Below, in pieces: positions 35,286 through 48,400 of a stretch of 64,000 nt of DNA. The stretch comes from Sisyra terminalis. Lineage: Eukaryota; Arthropoda; Insecta; Neuroptera; Sisyridae. Under the pieces are notes generated by a model, which made no database searches, was not told where the DNA came from, and saw only the letters and a program-made list of their open reading frames with translations. Both the position numbers and the translations under genes were made by a program. The stretch spans positions 18,662,001 through 18,726,000 of the forward strand of contig OY292275.1 in assembly GCA_958496175.1 (NCBI GenBank). Reading direction: 5' to 3'. Each line of letters starts with the position of its first letter. Within the stretch, counting starts at the first letter, position 1.

Positions 35286-37379
35286 CTGTAACAAAAGTTT
35301 CAATGTTGTTTTATTTAATGTAGGTACTACCAAGGTTTCATTAACGAATAAGACTAAATTTTCATTCATCGACACGAAATCTCATCAAATTAGGTCACAA
35401 TTTGCACAAACATCTACATATTATTTATATACTAAATCACATTACTTTTTTTATAGTATTAAGTACTTAAGTACTGAGTCTCTGAAGCATCCATTAAAAG
35501 TTATTAATAATTAGAACTGAATGTGAGATTTAAATTAAAATTTCGCTATTATTTTGGTTCAGTTACTTAATGCATATGAAAAACATTGTGATCTTATTTG
35601 GTAATTAGCAAATAAGGAAATTTAATTTTCATGTGGTTTATAAAATGTGAAACTCGTGAAAATATTGCTTGGTTTATAACTTAAGTGGTGAAATTAGAGT
35701 AAAAGGGTTTAAATGAACCACTAATGGCAAAACAAACACTTGTTATGAGTAATATAATATTACAATAAAGTATTAAATGATAATTGCTCAGTCTTATGGC
35801 ACACTAAATAAACTTTATGTTTCATGCAACCATTTTTGTACCCTCAAATATTTCAACGTTAACTGCACACAGCACATTTTTGTTACAACACTAATTTCAT
35901 TGTTATTCACAGTGGTAATAAAAATTCAATGTTCGTTTTGGCATTGGGAAATTATTAAGGATAATTTTTTTACGTTGCCATTTATCTTCTTTTTTTGTTT
36001 GCAAATTTAGAACAAACTTACACGGCTTTTTTGATAGAATAGAGATTTATTTTTTTGAAGTGGAAATACATTCCGGAACGATTGAATTTTTTTTTTTTTG
36101 GTTGAAACGAATGAAATAACTAATAACCTCTCAGTAAAAAACGCAATGCAGAATATGCAACAATAAATCAGATTTAACAAAGAACAGAAAACAAAATGAA
36201 ACATATGGAGTGTGGGTTAACGAGAATAAAATTATATAGGAACTCATCTACGCACAAACTACACAAATGACTATGGACCATTATTTAAAATAAACATTCA
36301 CGGCCACTGTGAACGTTCCACGGGTTTCACGTTTACGATCTTATAATACAATGTAAAGTTTAATTCTTATCCTTACTTTGCGTCATTACATTCGAGGATA
36401 ATCATTGAAAAGATACGCAGTATTTCTTTTCAACTCTTGGAAAACTAAAAAAAATTGTCAATTCAAAAGAAAGACATTTTTGTTAAAAAAAATCCAACAT
36501 AAGGAATGTTGTGTTTTTTATTTATTTATTTTTTTTGGGGAAAAATAAAAGTTATTTATGTTATAAAATTTTCAAACTCCGTTTGGATTATGTTTAATTG
36601 ATATTAATACTTTTACAACTGGATTATAACTTTTGTATAAAGTAGTGGAAACTATTATTGAAACCTGTGAACAATAGAGAATAAGTGTTTTAACAAAAGT
36701 TTACTGTGGGCAGTAAACATAAAAATATTTGAACTGTTTATTTTGAAACTAGTCTAAGTCAAGATAAGTTATGTATTGTAATTTATGTAAGTTTCACAAA
36801 TTGATTTACTCAGCTTCTTATTCAGTTATAGTCCCATATTGGCTAAATTTATGTTTTCATAATTGAAAAAATAGTATTCCAACCACCCTTGAAAATTTGT
36901 ATTTTGCAAAAAGTAAATAAGAAACCAATAAAAAAATCGCCAATTTAAAATTCAAAACTGACACTTTTTGACTTAATTTGTTTTTTTTTTTTTAAATATA
37001 ACATTTATTCAATTTGTATGCTATATTTTATTTTTTAAAGCAGGGCATGTCAACAGTTAAACATCATTGTAAATGGAAACAAAGCATTATTTTATGAAAC
37101 AAAAAAATGTAATTTATTGTTATTTCAATTTCAGTATTTAATTTTTGCCGATTTGCATCTATCTCCAATTTCTTTCGAAATCGAAAATATCATTTAATGA
37201 CCATTAAATTTAATCAAAATAATGTTTTACAAAAAAATGTTTTCCCATAAATATAGTTTCAATTATTAAAATAATTACGCATTCTATCTTTTCCCGAATA
37301 ATTAATTTACCGTGTCAAAATGAACTCGAATCTTACTAAATTTTTCCGGATTCAATTTTTTATTCTAAAAAGAAAAGTG
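35286..37379. other. AT-rich upstream region or 5' intron of receptor gene
   Basis: Expected to hold an untranslated first exon of the receptor gene or intron. A GC-richer patch at 36,300-36,420 with a GTAAGG donor-like site on the minus strand (near 36,376) is the only hint of one. No promoter motif can be assigned. Frames at 35,777-36,010 and 36,007-36,204 look like chance. Confidence 0.3.
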
Positions 37380-37600
37380 CCTAGTGATCAAATAGAGGCA
37401 TAGGGAGATTCCTCCACTGGGAGTGATCTCTGTCACGTCAGCTCCGGTCATCAAATCGGATAATAGAACCTAGATCCTGATGACCGATTTATATATATAT
37501 ATATATATATAAATATTTTTTTTTGGTTAATTTCAAAATATAGGTGTCCCGAAAGTAATGAACAGCAGAACGTATAAGGGATGAAATTTCAAAATGAAAA
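37380..37600 (+). repeat. Repeat debris: (AT)n and a mariner-like terminus
   Basis: A GC-richer segment (37,380-37,488) shares CACTCCCAGTGGA in reverse with 2.77 kb. It is followed by an AT dinucleotide run (37,490-37,511) and then TATAGGTGTCCCGAAAGTAA at about 37,541-37,560, which resembles a mariner terminal repeat. No matching far end was found. Confidence 0.45.
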
Positions 37601-39067
37601 GGAGGGTTGACGGCAGAAGAACGGAAGAGAAGCAGATTTCCACCCCCCCCCATCGGAGGGCAAAAGCTCTTTGGGAAGAAAGTAAGAAAAAAAATATAAA
37701 ATTTTTCAGGTAATAAAGACTATTGAGCAGAATTATTTTTTTTAGGTTTCTCCAATATAAATTTTTTGGTCATAAAGATGGTAAATTTGCTTCCCATCCG
37801 TAACTCTACATATTAACCCTCAACAGTATCAAATCTCTTTCTTCGCCTTATTTTTCCTAAACGCGCTTATGATTGGCCAATTAATTTAATTATTTAAAAC
37901 TTAAAGATGTGTTATAGGGAAGAAATAAGAGACCTCTTCGTCTGGAAATTTAATTCCCTATAAGTGTCATTTCTGTAGAAGGTATACAAAATTTGAGAAA
38001 TTTTTATAATGTTAGATATTGCACTTTTGATATATTATAATCATAATATTTGTCAGTAAGCTTTAATTTTTGATCCAATTCAGGGTAAATATTTGTTTTA
38101 AGATTCCCTTTTTCCTAATTTACGGTCTTAAGATCTTTGTCTGTATGTCTTTTATCAACTGAAGACTTAAGACTTTAATGGAATGTTGTATTACGACAGA
38201 CAATATTTCCCTCAGTTTGGAATATATTAGTTATATATCATTGCATAAAATTATTAAGAGATGACATTCTCTACCATTGAACTAGTCGAAAAAATTGAAA
38301 AAAGTTTAAATCTACATAGTCATGTGACATACTTTTGTAAAGGCCTTTAAAAATTTAGATTATAAATAAGTTTACTTATACTTTTGTAATGAAGCTAATA
38401 ATTTGCACAGTAATTTTTTATTTTTTATTTTCAAATAAATTGCGTAATCTGCATAGGGTTGCAATAAATGCATTCAATCCTTAGACAATCACATTTAAGC
38501 ACTAGTCCCAGTAGATTAGTGCTGTATAAGTACAAAGATAAATTTATTTTGAAGAGAAAATAATGATTTTTTTTGAGTATTTTAAAAATAAATATATTTT
38601 AATACACAATCATTGTCATTGTTGCATATCTAAATGGCGCAGTAATAACATCATCGCTCTGTATATAAAGAGTTTGGATAAACTTGGATAACTTGGACTT
38701 GACTTCGGCTGTTTATAACTGGAAGGACTCAGTTAAATATATGACACCTAAATGTTAAGCTTATTAAAATAGTAGAATAATTTATACATGTACGTAAAGT
38801 TATATCGACCCTGGCATATAAGAAACGTATTATTTGGTATTGTAGAGATGATAAAATAATGAAGCAACCATGTTTGTTGAAAATGATAAACTAAATAGAA
38901 AGAGGAACATATAAGTTGGTATTATAGAAGGTTTTGGTTAATATAGTACCATTTTGTTCGCCTTTCTTTTTTATATTTTAATAATTCATTTCTATAGTTT
39001 CCATAGTTTATAATTATTTATATTTTATTTACTTTTGGAAATTTTATTTTAATTTTTATCTTTTGTA
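37601..39067. other. AT-rich non-coding DNA
   Basis: A purine-rich patch with a CCCCCCCC run at 37,640-37,690 is the only compositional feature. No gene seen. Confidence 0.4.
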
Positions 39068-39192
39068 CAGCACGTTTTACCGGTTTCCCGACTTTTTAGG
39101 TATTCTATGTCCTGGGAGTTCGTATTTTGTTTTATTTATTTTTGTACCTGTTCAGTACCCGAAGATGTCGGAAATCCGAAGAAACGTGTTCC
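39068..39192. other. Inverted pair of Penelope-type terminal motifs
   Basis: The right copy (39,158-39,192) reads CCGAAGATG, TCGGA-AA-TCCGA, then GAAACGTG: a hammerhead-like order of CYGANGA, a 5-bp stem and GAAAC. The left copy (39,068-39,100) is its degraded reverse complement (CACGTTTTACCGGTTTCCCG, then ACTTTTT). Inverted terminal copies like this are typical of Penelope-like insertions, but no reverse transcriptase lies between them. Confidence 0.5.
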
Positions 39193-40228
39193 ACAGAAAC
39201 AAAAAATCCCAAAACAATGAAAATAAAAAAAAAGTATCACTTTTTAATGTTGAAACATTTTACTATTACATGAGTCATATGTCTTCGTGGCTTTTACAGT
39301 ATCTTCAGCTTTATACTGTTTAAGTGTCACATTGTTAACTAAGAATTTAAGCGTCACGTATTGGCATAATACGAAAGGAAGAATTCGAATTAAAGTCTTG
39401 ACTGATTAAAAAAAGAAATGAATTAATAACCCTGACTTATAGAACTTTACCAAAAACGCTGGAGCACAGAATTCAACTATGCAGGAGACTAAACCTTTCC
39501 CCCGGCAAAAAAAAACCTAACACAATTTAAATTTAGGAAAAGGGCAATCCAGTATGATGAATTAATTGGTTCAACCCTTTTCTTCATTTTGATCTGATTG
39601 TAATAATTAAATCATTTTTCTTAAATCCTTTTTATTATCACAAAACTATAAAAGCGAAGAAAATGGATAGAAATCCAATGCGACACAATTTAATTTGGTA
39701 AAATGGCAAAAAGAGCAGAAATTTGTAATAATAAACGTTCGTTGGCACTAATTCTAACGTGCTTCACAAATTTAATTTATAAAAGAAATATTTTCTTTCA
39801 TCTTCTCTGCTTATGAAAAGGTTAACTGAACCGAACTGTTTTCTTATATTTTTTTTCTTTATTTTTTTTTTAGTTATTTCACGAGAAAATTTTCATATCA
39901 CAAAAGATTTCACAATTATATTCATTAAAAGTCTTACTTCTTCTTCAGCGAACCTTAAAAATGGAAATAGTCGAAATAGGCAATCAGTAAGATTCACATT
40001 AACTGAAGCATATTAGGGTCAATCGTTTTCGTTATAATAGTGGCACGAAGTTCATTTTGTTGAAGATTCTAATTAACTTCGGTTGGAAAACACATGATTT
40101 AATCAACAGCTTATTTATCATGTCTCCATCAATATACGTGTTTTGAATTATAAAATTTTCCTCCGCAATAATAATGTGATTTAAATTGAACCACAATACA
40201 ATCTGAGCAAATATTTTTATTTAAAACT
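39193..40228. repeat. AT-rich DNA with an unclassified two-copy repeat
   Basis: At 39,443-39,500 the sequence GAACTTTACCAAAAACGCTG, then CAGAATTCAACTATGCAGG, recurs in similar form at 52,655-52,712 (GAACTTTGCCAGGAATAGAC, then AGAATTCAATCACGCGGG). The class is unknown. Nothing else was recognised. Confidence 0.4.
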
Positions 40229-40528
40229 ATGGCAAAGAAAATGCATCTCAATCATTATACACAGTGGTGGATAAAATATCAAACTATGCCAATGTGGAAT
40301 TTTTATTTTATATTTCACCTATTTTTTGTAGGAATTTTAAGTTTAATCAATTTTATTGATTGCTACACAAATACAAGTGCTTTTAGTGAAATATTGAAAT
40401 TGATTTTATGTTTATGGAACATTTGTGTTTATTCTATAATAATCCTCGGTTATTGCAAATGCATAAAGCAATACGATTGCGAATATTTTTATGTTTTTAA
40501 CACAGTTGTATTATATAAGATTTATTAA
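40229..40528 (+). other. Unrecognised 99-codon ORF, two hydrophobic segments
   Basis: An ATG-initiated frame with two membrane-like stretches (FYFIFHLFFVGILSLINFI and ILKLILCLWNICVYSIIILG), five cysteines and four tryptophans. No family is recognised. It has no neighbouring exons, and AT-rich DNA readily makes hydrophobic chance frames, so I would not call it a gene. Confidence 0.18.
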
Positions 40529-41761
40529 ACCTCTTATACAATTGTAGTAAAATAAATTTAAATCCAATGAATTTATCATAGCTTATACTTTTCACCATAT
40601 TTCTGTTTATTTATGTCAGTTACTTGAAAGTTTAATTATATTTTATGAACTTTATTAAATTAGAATACCATCAAATGTAAAAGACATAAAGTATTTCGGA
40701 GATGGAAATTTTAATTATTATTAGAATTGTGCATTCCTTCCAAACATGTTTGAGGTAAAAAGAGATTAAAAAAGATTGTTTGCACATATATTTGCGCCTT
40801 AAACGACTACCAGAGAAGTGAAATTCAAATTAAAAAGTATAAATTTGTGATAGTCATATTTTACTTTTAACAATGAATTTACAAGGGAATTCAAAACGAC
40901 ATATTATGTAAATGTAAATACGAACGTTTGCATATTATGTAGACATTTAATGTGTTAATGTTGTGTAAACGTTGTATTTCAAATAGAATTATTACTTCCT
41001 TTCAAGTTGCATTTCCCTTAATACATTATTTTCTAATTTATTACTTCGGTGATAGAAAACATAGCAATTTTCAAGCCACATATATTTCCCTTTATCCCTT
41101 TAAATGTTGTAATTCTTATGATGAATTTATTATACATGCGGATATATGTAAAGCCGAAGAAAAGATATTCAAATAAGATAAGAAACGATTTAAGGTTTAA
41201 GATGTTTTTTTTTTCTATATTTGCTAACTCATGATAATATCGTAGACTATTCGCAAGTGAAACCACATTGAAGGGGTAGTTACGTTTACAAATTTGAATT
41301 ATTTACATTTGAATGTTTTCATCTGCTTTGTTTTATTATTTTTTTTTTAAATTTTCCCTTCCAATATTTTACAAATTTTACAGCTCATAACCCAATACTT
41401 GACGTCGAAAATTCAATGCTGTTAATCGCCAAAGTGTTATTGATTCGTTGAGTTTACACATGTTCAGCTTATAAATAACTAGAAACGAAAACTTTTTACA
41501 AGGCTTTTATTTTTTTTCACAAAAAAATGTCGAGTTTTTTTATTGCTGATCAATAACGTTTTTAGGGAAACATTTTGGCGGAAAATTGCTTTCTGATTTA
41601 TTTTTTGGTTTGATAGTTATAGTTTTTCTTTCCACCACTTGGTAGCATAATCTACTTCCTAAAAACAATCGTGCTCTTAAATTCGATTATATACTTAAAA
41701 AGATCTTATAAAATACTTATTTTATCAAAGGTTATTTATTATTTCTAAACGATTTATTTTC
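40529..41761. other. AT-rich non-coding DNA
   Basis: Overlapping frames on both strands at 40,952-41,266 look like chance. Nothing recognised. Confidence 0.4.
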
Positions 41762-41820
41762 TTTGGCAAGAATTGAATCCGTCGGGTCCCCAGCCTACAT
41801 CAGTCCAACTTGCCAAAATT
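41762..41820 (-). repeat. Short tRNA-like stem-loop segment
   Basis: Ends TTTGGCAAG and CTTGCCAAA can pair. On the minus strand GGATTCAATTC precedes the 3' pairing strand as in a T arm. At under 60 bases it lacks room for a full tRNA and has no clear anticodon arm, so it is likelier a SINE or LINE tail relic than a tRNA gene. Confidence 0.3.
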
Positions 41821-41979
41821 TTACAAACATTTGCATTTCTCTGACCATCGTCTCGAGAAAATAATTGTGGCAAAAATCATAACAGCTATACATTCTATAT
41901 CAAAATAAAAAACCAAAATAAGAAATATAATTTAAAACTATATAAAAGCTTAGTTAAAAACATAGTTAAATTCATAAGA

Positions 41980-43545
41980 TTACAATTGAGCCGTAATTTG
42001 TTCTCTTTTTAGTCTCTTTTGGGGCGTTTCATTAAGTGTTTCCAATGTCAACTTGTTTGGGTATTCTACCACCCTTTTTACATACCGATATGTGTGGTTC
42101 TTAATGAATTGAAATGACATCCTCGACCTAAAGATCCCACTGCATGATGTCATTTCTTAAATATCGACCAGCTCCTAAAATTGACCGAAGGATTTTATTT
42201 TGACATATTCTGATCATTTAAATGTTGTTTGGCTTTGCTACATTCCAGAGTTGGACTCCATATGCCCGTGTTAGTTTGAGCACTACTTTATAGAGCATTA
42301 CATTGAATGCCAGACTTAACGGAGATTTTTCGTCTGTCCTCCAGGAGATCTTACGGTGCAGTGCTATAGTCTGAGCTACCTTTTTGTTTATATGGGTCTT
42401 CCAGTTGAGGCGTCGATCCAGGTGAAATCCAAAATATCTTACGGAGACTTCATTTGGGATACAGTGTGAGCCTGCAGCTCTCCTGTGGCAATGTGAGGGC
42501 TTCGAACTGCATACAGGATCGCAATGTCGTCCCCAATTATCGCTGTCAATATATTTCCTCCAATGGAATATCCGCCGCATATAAAACATACAGCGTTGGT
42601 CCAAGAACGCTGATTTGGAACTTGATTCATCTTTCCATTGAACATAGAATTTTCTATCAGCTTAATAGCTTTTCAAAAGATAGTATAATTGGATGGCAAA
42701 ATGTTTGCTAACTTATGCAACAGACCTTGATGCCAGACACGATAAAATGCTTGGAGAATATCTAAAAACAATCCCGTATATTTTTTTTTCTCAATTGCAT
42801 TTTTTATCTAATTGATGATGCGATGCACTTGTTCGATAGTACTGTGCTGCGCTGTAAATCGAACTGATGACTCAGTATTATATTTTTCACTGTTAAAATT
42901 GGATTGATCAGGTCTAATAAGAGTCTATCCAAGATCATAAAAAGAAGAACAGCCAAGAAATGTTACTTCAAAAAGAAATTCTAAATACGACAAACATAAG
43001 TAAATCAATGAATTATAGGTAATATATGTCCTATGACTTGATTTCTTTCTTGATTACGACGCATTTCCAAAGTTTTTGGCTGTCATCGTAAGGCAATGAT
43101 TATTTTGTTATTTTGTCGATTTAAAACAAATTTTATTTAAGACTTATCAGCTGAAAGGATTCAATGTTCGCAACATTCTTTCCAGATTTTGGTATCATAA
43201 TCACTTTTCCTTCGTTTCAAGCTACTGGGTAGTGGCCTAGTTTCAGGATAGTAAACCTTTTATTGGCAGTTCCTTTATCATTTTGCCCGACAGCAAATTG
43301 CATCCCGGAGCCTTGCTATTTTTTAAATCATCAACAATTTTGAGCTGTGATGACAATTTGCAATTAAAGCGCAAGACACACACTTCTGTTTTATGCTTGA
43401 GAGATTGGAGCAAGAGTCAAATCCGTAACATTGTTTGATGTAAAGATTTTTCCAAATATGTGGCAAAAGCTTCCGCCTTTACATGATTGGAATTAAGTAA
43501 ACCACTTGATGGATCACTCGATAGATATTTATTTTGAAAGTAAAT
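41980..43545 (-). pseudogene. Jockey-type LINE reverse transcriptase, degenerate
   Basis: Read right to left, the order is that of a Jockey-clade reverse transcriptase: HVKAEAFATYLEK, then IVDDLKNSKAPGCNLLSGKM (43.3 kb), HYPVA and KVIMIPKSGKN (43.2 kb), STIEQVHRIIN (42.83 kb), the palm motif as GLFLDILQAFYRVWHQGLLH (42.75 kb), NQRSWTNAVCF in place of PQGSVLGP, the second catalytic motif as AIIGDDIAIL (42.54 kb), VRYFGFHLDRRLNWKTHINK (42.4 kb) and the thumb MLYKVVLKLTRAYGVQLW (42.25 kb). The first catalytic aspartate (AFD) is a tyrosine, and several frameshifts and stops are present. The endonuclease/ORF1 part is missing. A Penelope-like tail interrupts it at 43,010-43,145. Confidence 0.92.
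43010..43145 (-). mobile_element. Penelope-like 3' tail inserted in the LINE
   Basis: On the minus strand the segment reads ACAAAATAATCATTGCCTTA, CGATGACAGCCAAAAACT, AAATGCGTCGTA and GTCATAGGACATATAT. It matches 63,187-63,275 of the Penelope-like element in order and spacing. It sits between LINE coding motifs (SFQLISL on one side, ILDRLLLDLINPIL on the other), so the Penelope fragment inserted after the LINE did. Confidence 0.8.
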
Positions 43546-45136
43546 AAATCATTATATAATAGTTTTTTTATAGTCTTTTGTTTCAGGTTTCACGAAAATA
43601 ATACGTGTCTATATAATTCAGAACCATAACGTGCAAAGTTAAATAAACCTTTGTGAAAGCACTCGAAAATAAATTTTTGCAATTAGAAATTTCTTTATTA
43701 TTTTTAATAAGTTGCATGTATTTTATAAGAACTACAATAAATGGTTTATGATAATTACAAATTTCAAAATGGGGATTTGTCAAAATAAATAAAATGATAA
43801 GGGTTGAACCTAAGAGTCAAATCATCTTCGCGATTTATGTTAAAATTGGAAACTTTATCTAATCGATTAAAAATAAATCCACTGAACGAGAATATTTTCT
43901 TTTCATTAGGCTTTCAATTTCAACTTGAAGCTGTTTTTTTTTTATTATTTTGATTGACAAGATATTTGATTGAACGAAGTAACCTCTCTCAAGAGATTGG
44001 TTTTATTACATATTTATAATTCTATATGTTGTTTCTACATTGAAACCGTAACACACGTTGAAGCGAATACAGTTGACGTCAAGAGCTCCAGGAAAGTGAT
44101 TACGGTTCAATATAACTTTTTGCGGATACCCGAAAATAGCGATATCCATATTTTTACGAGAATTTTTTCTATTGTTGAGAAGTTAAATGTTTATAGTTTT
44201 ACGTGAGAAAATTTGCAATGGGTACGAAAAGAAAATACAATCTTTGTTGGTGTGGTCGAAGCAAAACATTGTGTAGATACAATCCCAAGTGGATGTGAGT
44301 AGGGTAGTTCATATAAAAACGGCATACTCATAAAAATTGTTTTTATCGTTCTAGTTATGCCTGAGACCACATAAGGAGAACAATTTATTCTATCTTGAGT
44401 GTCCTTTGGGAAAAAAGACTTATATTAATTGAACGTCTGTTTAATTAGATGATATTAAATTTTAATAATGCTCTAATTAGTGGTGCTAAAGAATTAATTA
44501 AAATTTATCTAAACCAAGGAATTTAAAATGCATTTTTTTTTTTGAAATTCCTTGATGACTTATATAACATTATTATAAATGCAAAGTAGAAGTCTCAAAG
44601 GTGAATATTTAGCTTATAAGTAAGTTATGAGAAAAATTTCATTTTTAAAAAAAAAGGTTAATTTGAGCTACCTCTAATGGTATTAAAAAACCCAATTTAT
44701 TGCAACGTTAACGCTTTTGAATTTCTATTAGCAATGAATTGCGTTTCACTTGGGCAATTTGTGCAAAAAAGAATAGTTCTGGATCGTATCCAAACTTGGT
44801 AAAATATTTTACATATTTTAGCTACTCTATCCTTTTAGCTTGCACGATAAACACTGTCATTCTTTTTCCGTTTTTTTTTATCGTCTATCGATAGAAGCTT
44901 TTTCAAGGTTAAAACAATATAAATTCAAAAATTGTAGCATTTATTGACTTTACTTCTTCATGTTTTAACTCAAACATAATTATTTTAAAATGAAAAAGTA
45001 TATTTGGGGCGATGAACGTACGTTAGAAGATATACTTTTTTCGTTAAAATCTATTTTTTCCGTGAAATAAGGGTCCACACAAATAAGCGATTGCATTCAA
45101 GATTGAAATCACCAATCATTGGAATAGACTAAAACA
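43546..45136. other. AT-rich non-coding DNA
   Basis: No gene recognised. A frame at 43,970-44,206 has a slightly less biased composition near its centre but no motif or splice framing. Confidence 0.35.
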
Positions 45137-45400
45137 ATGAAATTTTCTTTGAATTATCTCATCACGAACTCCTCTAGGCTCTCTAATGATTCTTCTTCAT
45201 GCTGGGAAGTTCCTGTATTTACCATCAAAGTTGCATGGTATAAATATAAACTCAAGTTTCTAATTTGGTCGCTTTCCCACGGGAAGGTCAGAAAGAGGCT
45301 TGTTTTTAGTGGGTTAAAATCCCACACTACCAGCATTCCCACTAACCACCTATTGGTGTCTTTAAAAGATTTTTCAACCTCTTAAAAAAAAAGAAAGAAA
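45137..45400 (-). repeat. GC-richer segment, possible retroelement remnant
   Basis: Both strands are open over about 60-80 codons, and composition is clearly above the surrounding AT level. The minus frame (VGMLVVWDFNPLKTSLFLTF and on to NTGTSQHEEESLESLEEF) shows no domain I can name. The look is that of a repeat-derived piece, perhaps a LINE tail, rather than a host exon. Confidence 0.3.
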
Positions 45401-48400
45401 ATTCCCTCAGCTAATTTTTTTAAGGCACCGAACATTACGGTGTCGTGAGTTCGTGAATCCGGTTTACTTTCAGCAAGAAATTCTTCCTTACAAATCTTTT
45501 TTTTCCTAGCGGAGACCTTCCTGACAAAAAAACCTTCCACGTTAGTTCCTCATACTGAAAAATTCATTCAATGCCAGCCGTTAATTACAGCACAAATAAT
45601 CATAGTCTGAAAATTCGACTCAAATAGTTGTGCAAATGTAGCAAAATTTCACATTGTATAGAAAAGGACTTGTAAAACATAATGGGTAATTATTAAATAT
45701 ATGATATCGATTATTCAGCTCGAGTAAATAAGTTAAGTCTCAACGATTATAGCAAACAAATTTTAATCTCCTAAGATAATCAAGCATTTTACCTCTAATA
45801 TTAGGCAAAGTAAAATAAAATTATTTCAAACGGTACGGAAATATTAATTAGCCGAATCATTAATAATTGAAATTAATATTCTAAAATAACAGTGGTGAGA
45901 AAAGTTTAATACACGTAAATTATTTTTATTTATCCAGCCTGTTAAATTATGCCTCAAAATTTGAAATCCCTTACATTGTAAAATAAACTTATTTAGAATG
46001 CTTGCATATTTAATGAGGTAAAGGAGGGTAGTAGCGCAAAGTATTATTTCTTTGGCTAGAGTTTCGTGCATCAACAAAGCTAATATCTCCAAAAGGTTGT
46101 TTTCATATTGAATTATTCATAAACGTTTGTGTTTGAAGGTGGTTTTACGAAAAACCAATATTTTTTTCAATGACCAACATTTCAACATCTTTTCTAAATG
46201 AAACTGATTTTTTTTCATCACACGTTTAACTTTAATTGGAAAAAATTACGAGTGGGTATTTTTCTTCCTTTTTTTTACCTTATCTCTTGTCCCTGAATTC
46301 ATCGCATTGTATCTTATGTCAAAAGAATAAATTAACGTTTTTGTATTACTTATATTCCGATCTATCTTCTAATGAGTCAATGTAATCTCTGTTATTAAAT
46401 GGTCTATAATGGTCACAAAACCCAAATAATTAATAACGATCGTTTAATAATGACAGGACGGCATACGAAATATTGACCGTAAATTAATGAGCATTCAGTA
46501 ATGTCGGTGACTAATTGTTTCTGGCCTAATTTTCATTGATGTCTTTCTATTACGGGGGATGGAGCATGAAAAACGATTTTAACTCTGACCTCGCAGCTGT
46601 ACCACAAAGTAGTTAAAAGGGAAAATGGAGGAAAACTCGAAGAGAAAATTGTTCATTTTCTGCTTTTTGCAGCTTTTAATTAAAGCAAGGTAGTACACGG
46701 CACACACAGACCTTTGTATTATGCATTGGTATATTGAATTTCAAATCAAGTTCTAGATATTTAATAATATAAGATATTAGTGCAATGTTGGAATACACTT
46801 AATAAGTTATGTATTTGGTAGATATTAATAAGCCTATCAACATGCCATTAATTTTCTAGTATTAAATATTAGTCTAGGTCTAGGTATCTTTTAATTGGTA
46901 AGTTGCAAACTAACTAATTGATGCTATTAACACCCCAATTATATCTATATAGTCCTATACCATCTTGTTTTACCACTAACGTAAGGTTTATTGGATAGTT
47001 ACAATAGTAGCCTATAGCGTATATAACACGTGACATAAGGGTTGTATCATTTGAGGCAACCAAACCGAAATTTACTTGAAACTTATTTAATTGAGAAATG
47101 TACAAGCTTTAACAGTAAAATTTATTTAAGGAAACTTTATTCGATTTCAAAATAATTAATGCTTCTAGTTAGGCCAATTCTTTGCATCCATTAATACCAT
47201 CAACATCAAGTTTGAACAGTTTAAGATAGTTTCATGTTGATCAGAGGACTTAAACTTGTTTATTTCCCTACACTTTAATCAAAGAAATTGGTTCTAGTTG
47301 CATTTTAATGTAGTTAAAACAACGATGTGTGTATTCTGACGAATATCTCTGTTTCATGAAATAATGTAATGCGTAATTTATACGGATACCGACATTATCC
47401 CTTTGAATCATACAATCTATCACATGTGAAAGGATTCAAGAGTAAGAATATATTATTCTCAGCATCCTTTATAACACGTCCAAAGATATATATTATAACA
47501 TTTATTATACGCAAAAATGTACTTTTAAATATTCTTCTCTAACAAACTTAAAACCTATTTTATAACTACACAAAACCATTATTTTAACTTGCGTTGTTGA
47601 AAGTTTAATTTACTCATACTATGCCAATTATTAATTTTTGCATTTGAAACGCATATTTAAATTTTATAAAAATATTTTTTTTTAATTGGCCCTTAAATTA
47701 ATTGAAAAATAAAATTTAAATTTATAACTCAAATTTTCCATCAATTTTAATTGACAGGTTGTTAAAATTAAATTGTTATATTAATTTTCAATATGGTTTA
47801 CGAAAATGTTAATGTAGCAAAAAACAAAAATTAATAATTATTTCCATTTTTTATATGAAGAAGGATTTTTAAATTTGTCAATTTTTTGAAAAGCTTTCGT
47901 AAAATTTATTGTGCTTTAATTACCAACGACGGTTTAAAAACACAAGGTTGCTGTATTAATGAGAAATATGCTTTTCTGTTATTGTACAAAAAATAATATC
48001 AATTATAAGCAGATTTTAATAAATTGTCAATTAGTACATATATTTTCTCCTTCTCGTATAAGTAAAGGGAAAATACCATTAATTTCGAAGAGAAATATCC
48101 GTTTTACGGTGTTTTTAGTACCTCAAAGGAAAAATTAAAATCCAGAATATTTTCATCTGAAATATCCATTCGCAGAATCTCTGATTCCTTAATGACTTTT
48201 TAAGGGTGTACGCTACACGTATCTTATCTACGTTTGCAAGTTACAAATATCAAAAACGATAAATCAAAAAGAGATGCTTTTTGCACTTATATGCATTTCG
48301 ATAAAATAAAGCACCTAGTTGTGTAGCTCACTTATTGATTTAAATCGACTGAACAAAAACCCGAATTAATTTCAAATGCAGTATCTGATGTACATACATG

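Noticed and set aside
42454..42711. 85-codon plus-strand frame
   Set aside because: It is the antisense of the LINE reverse-transcriptase region around the IGDD motif.
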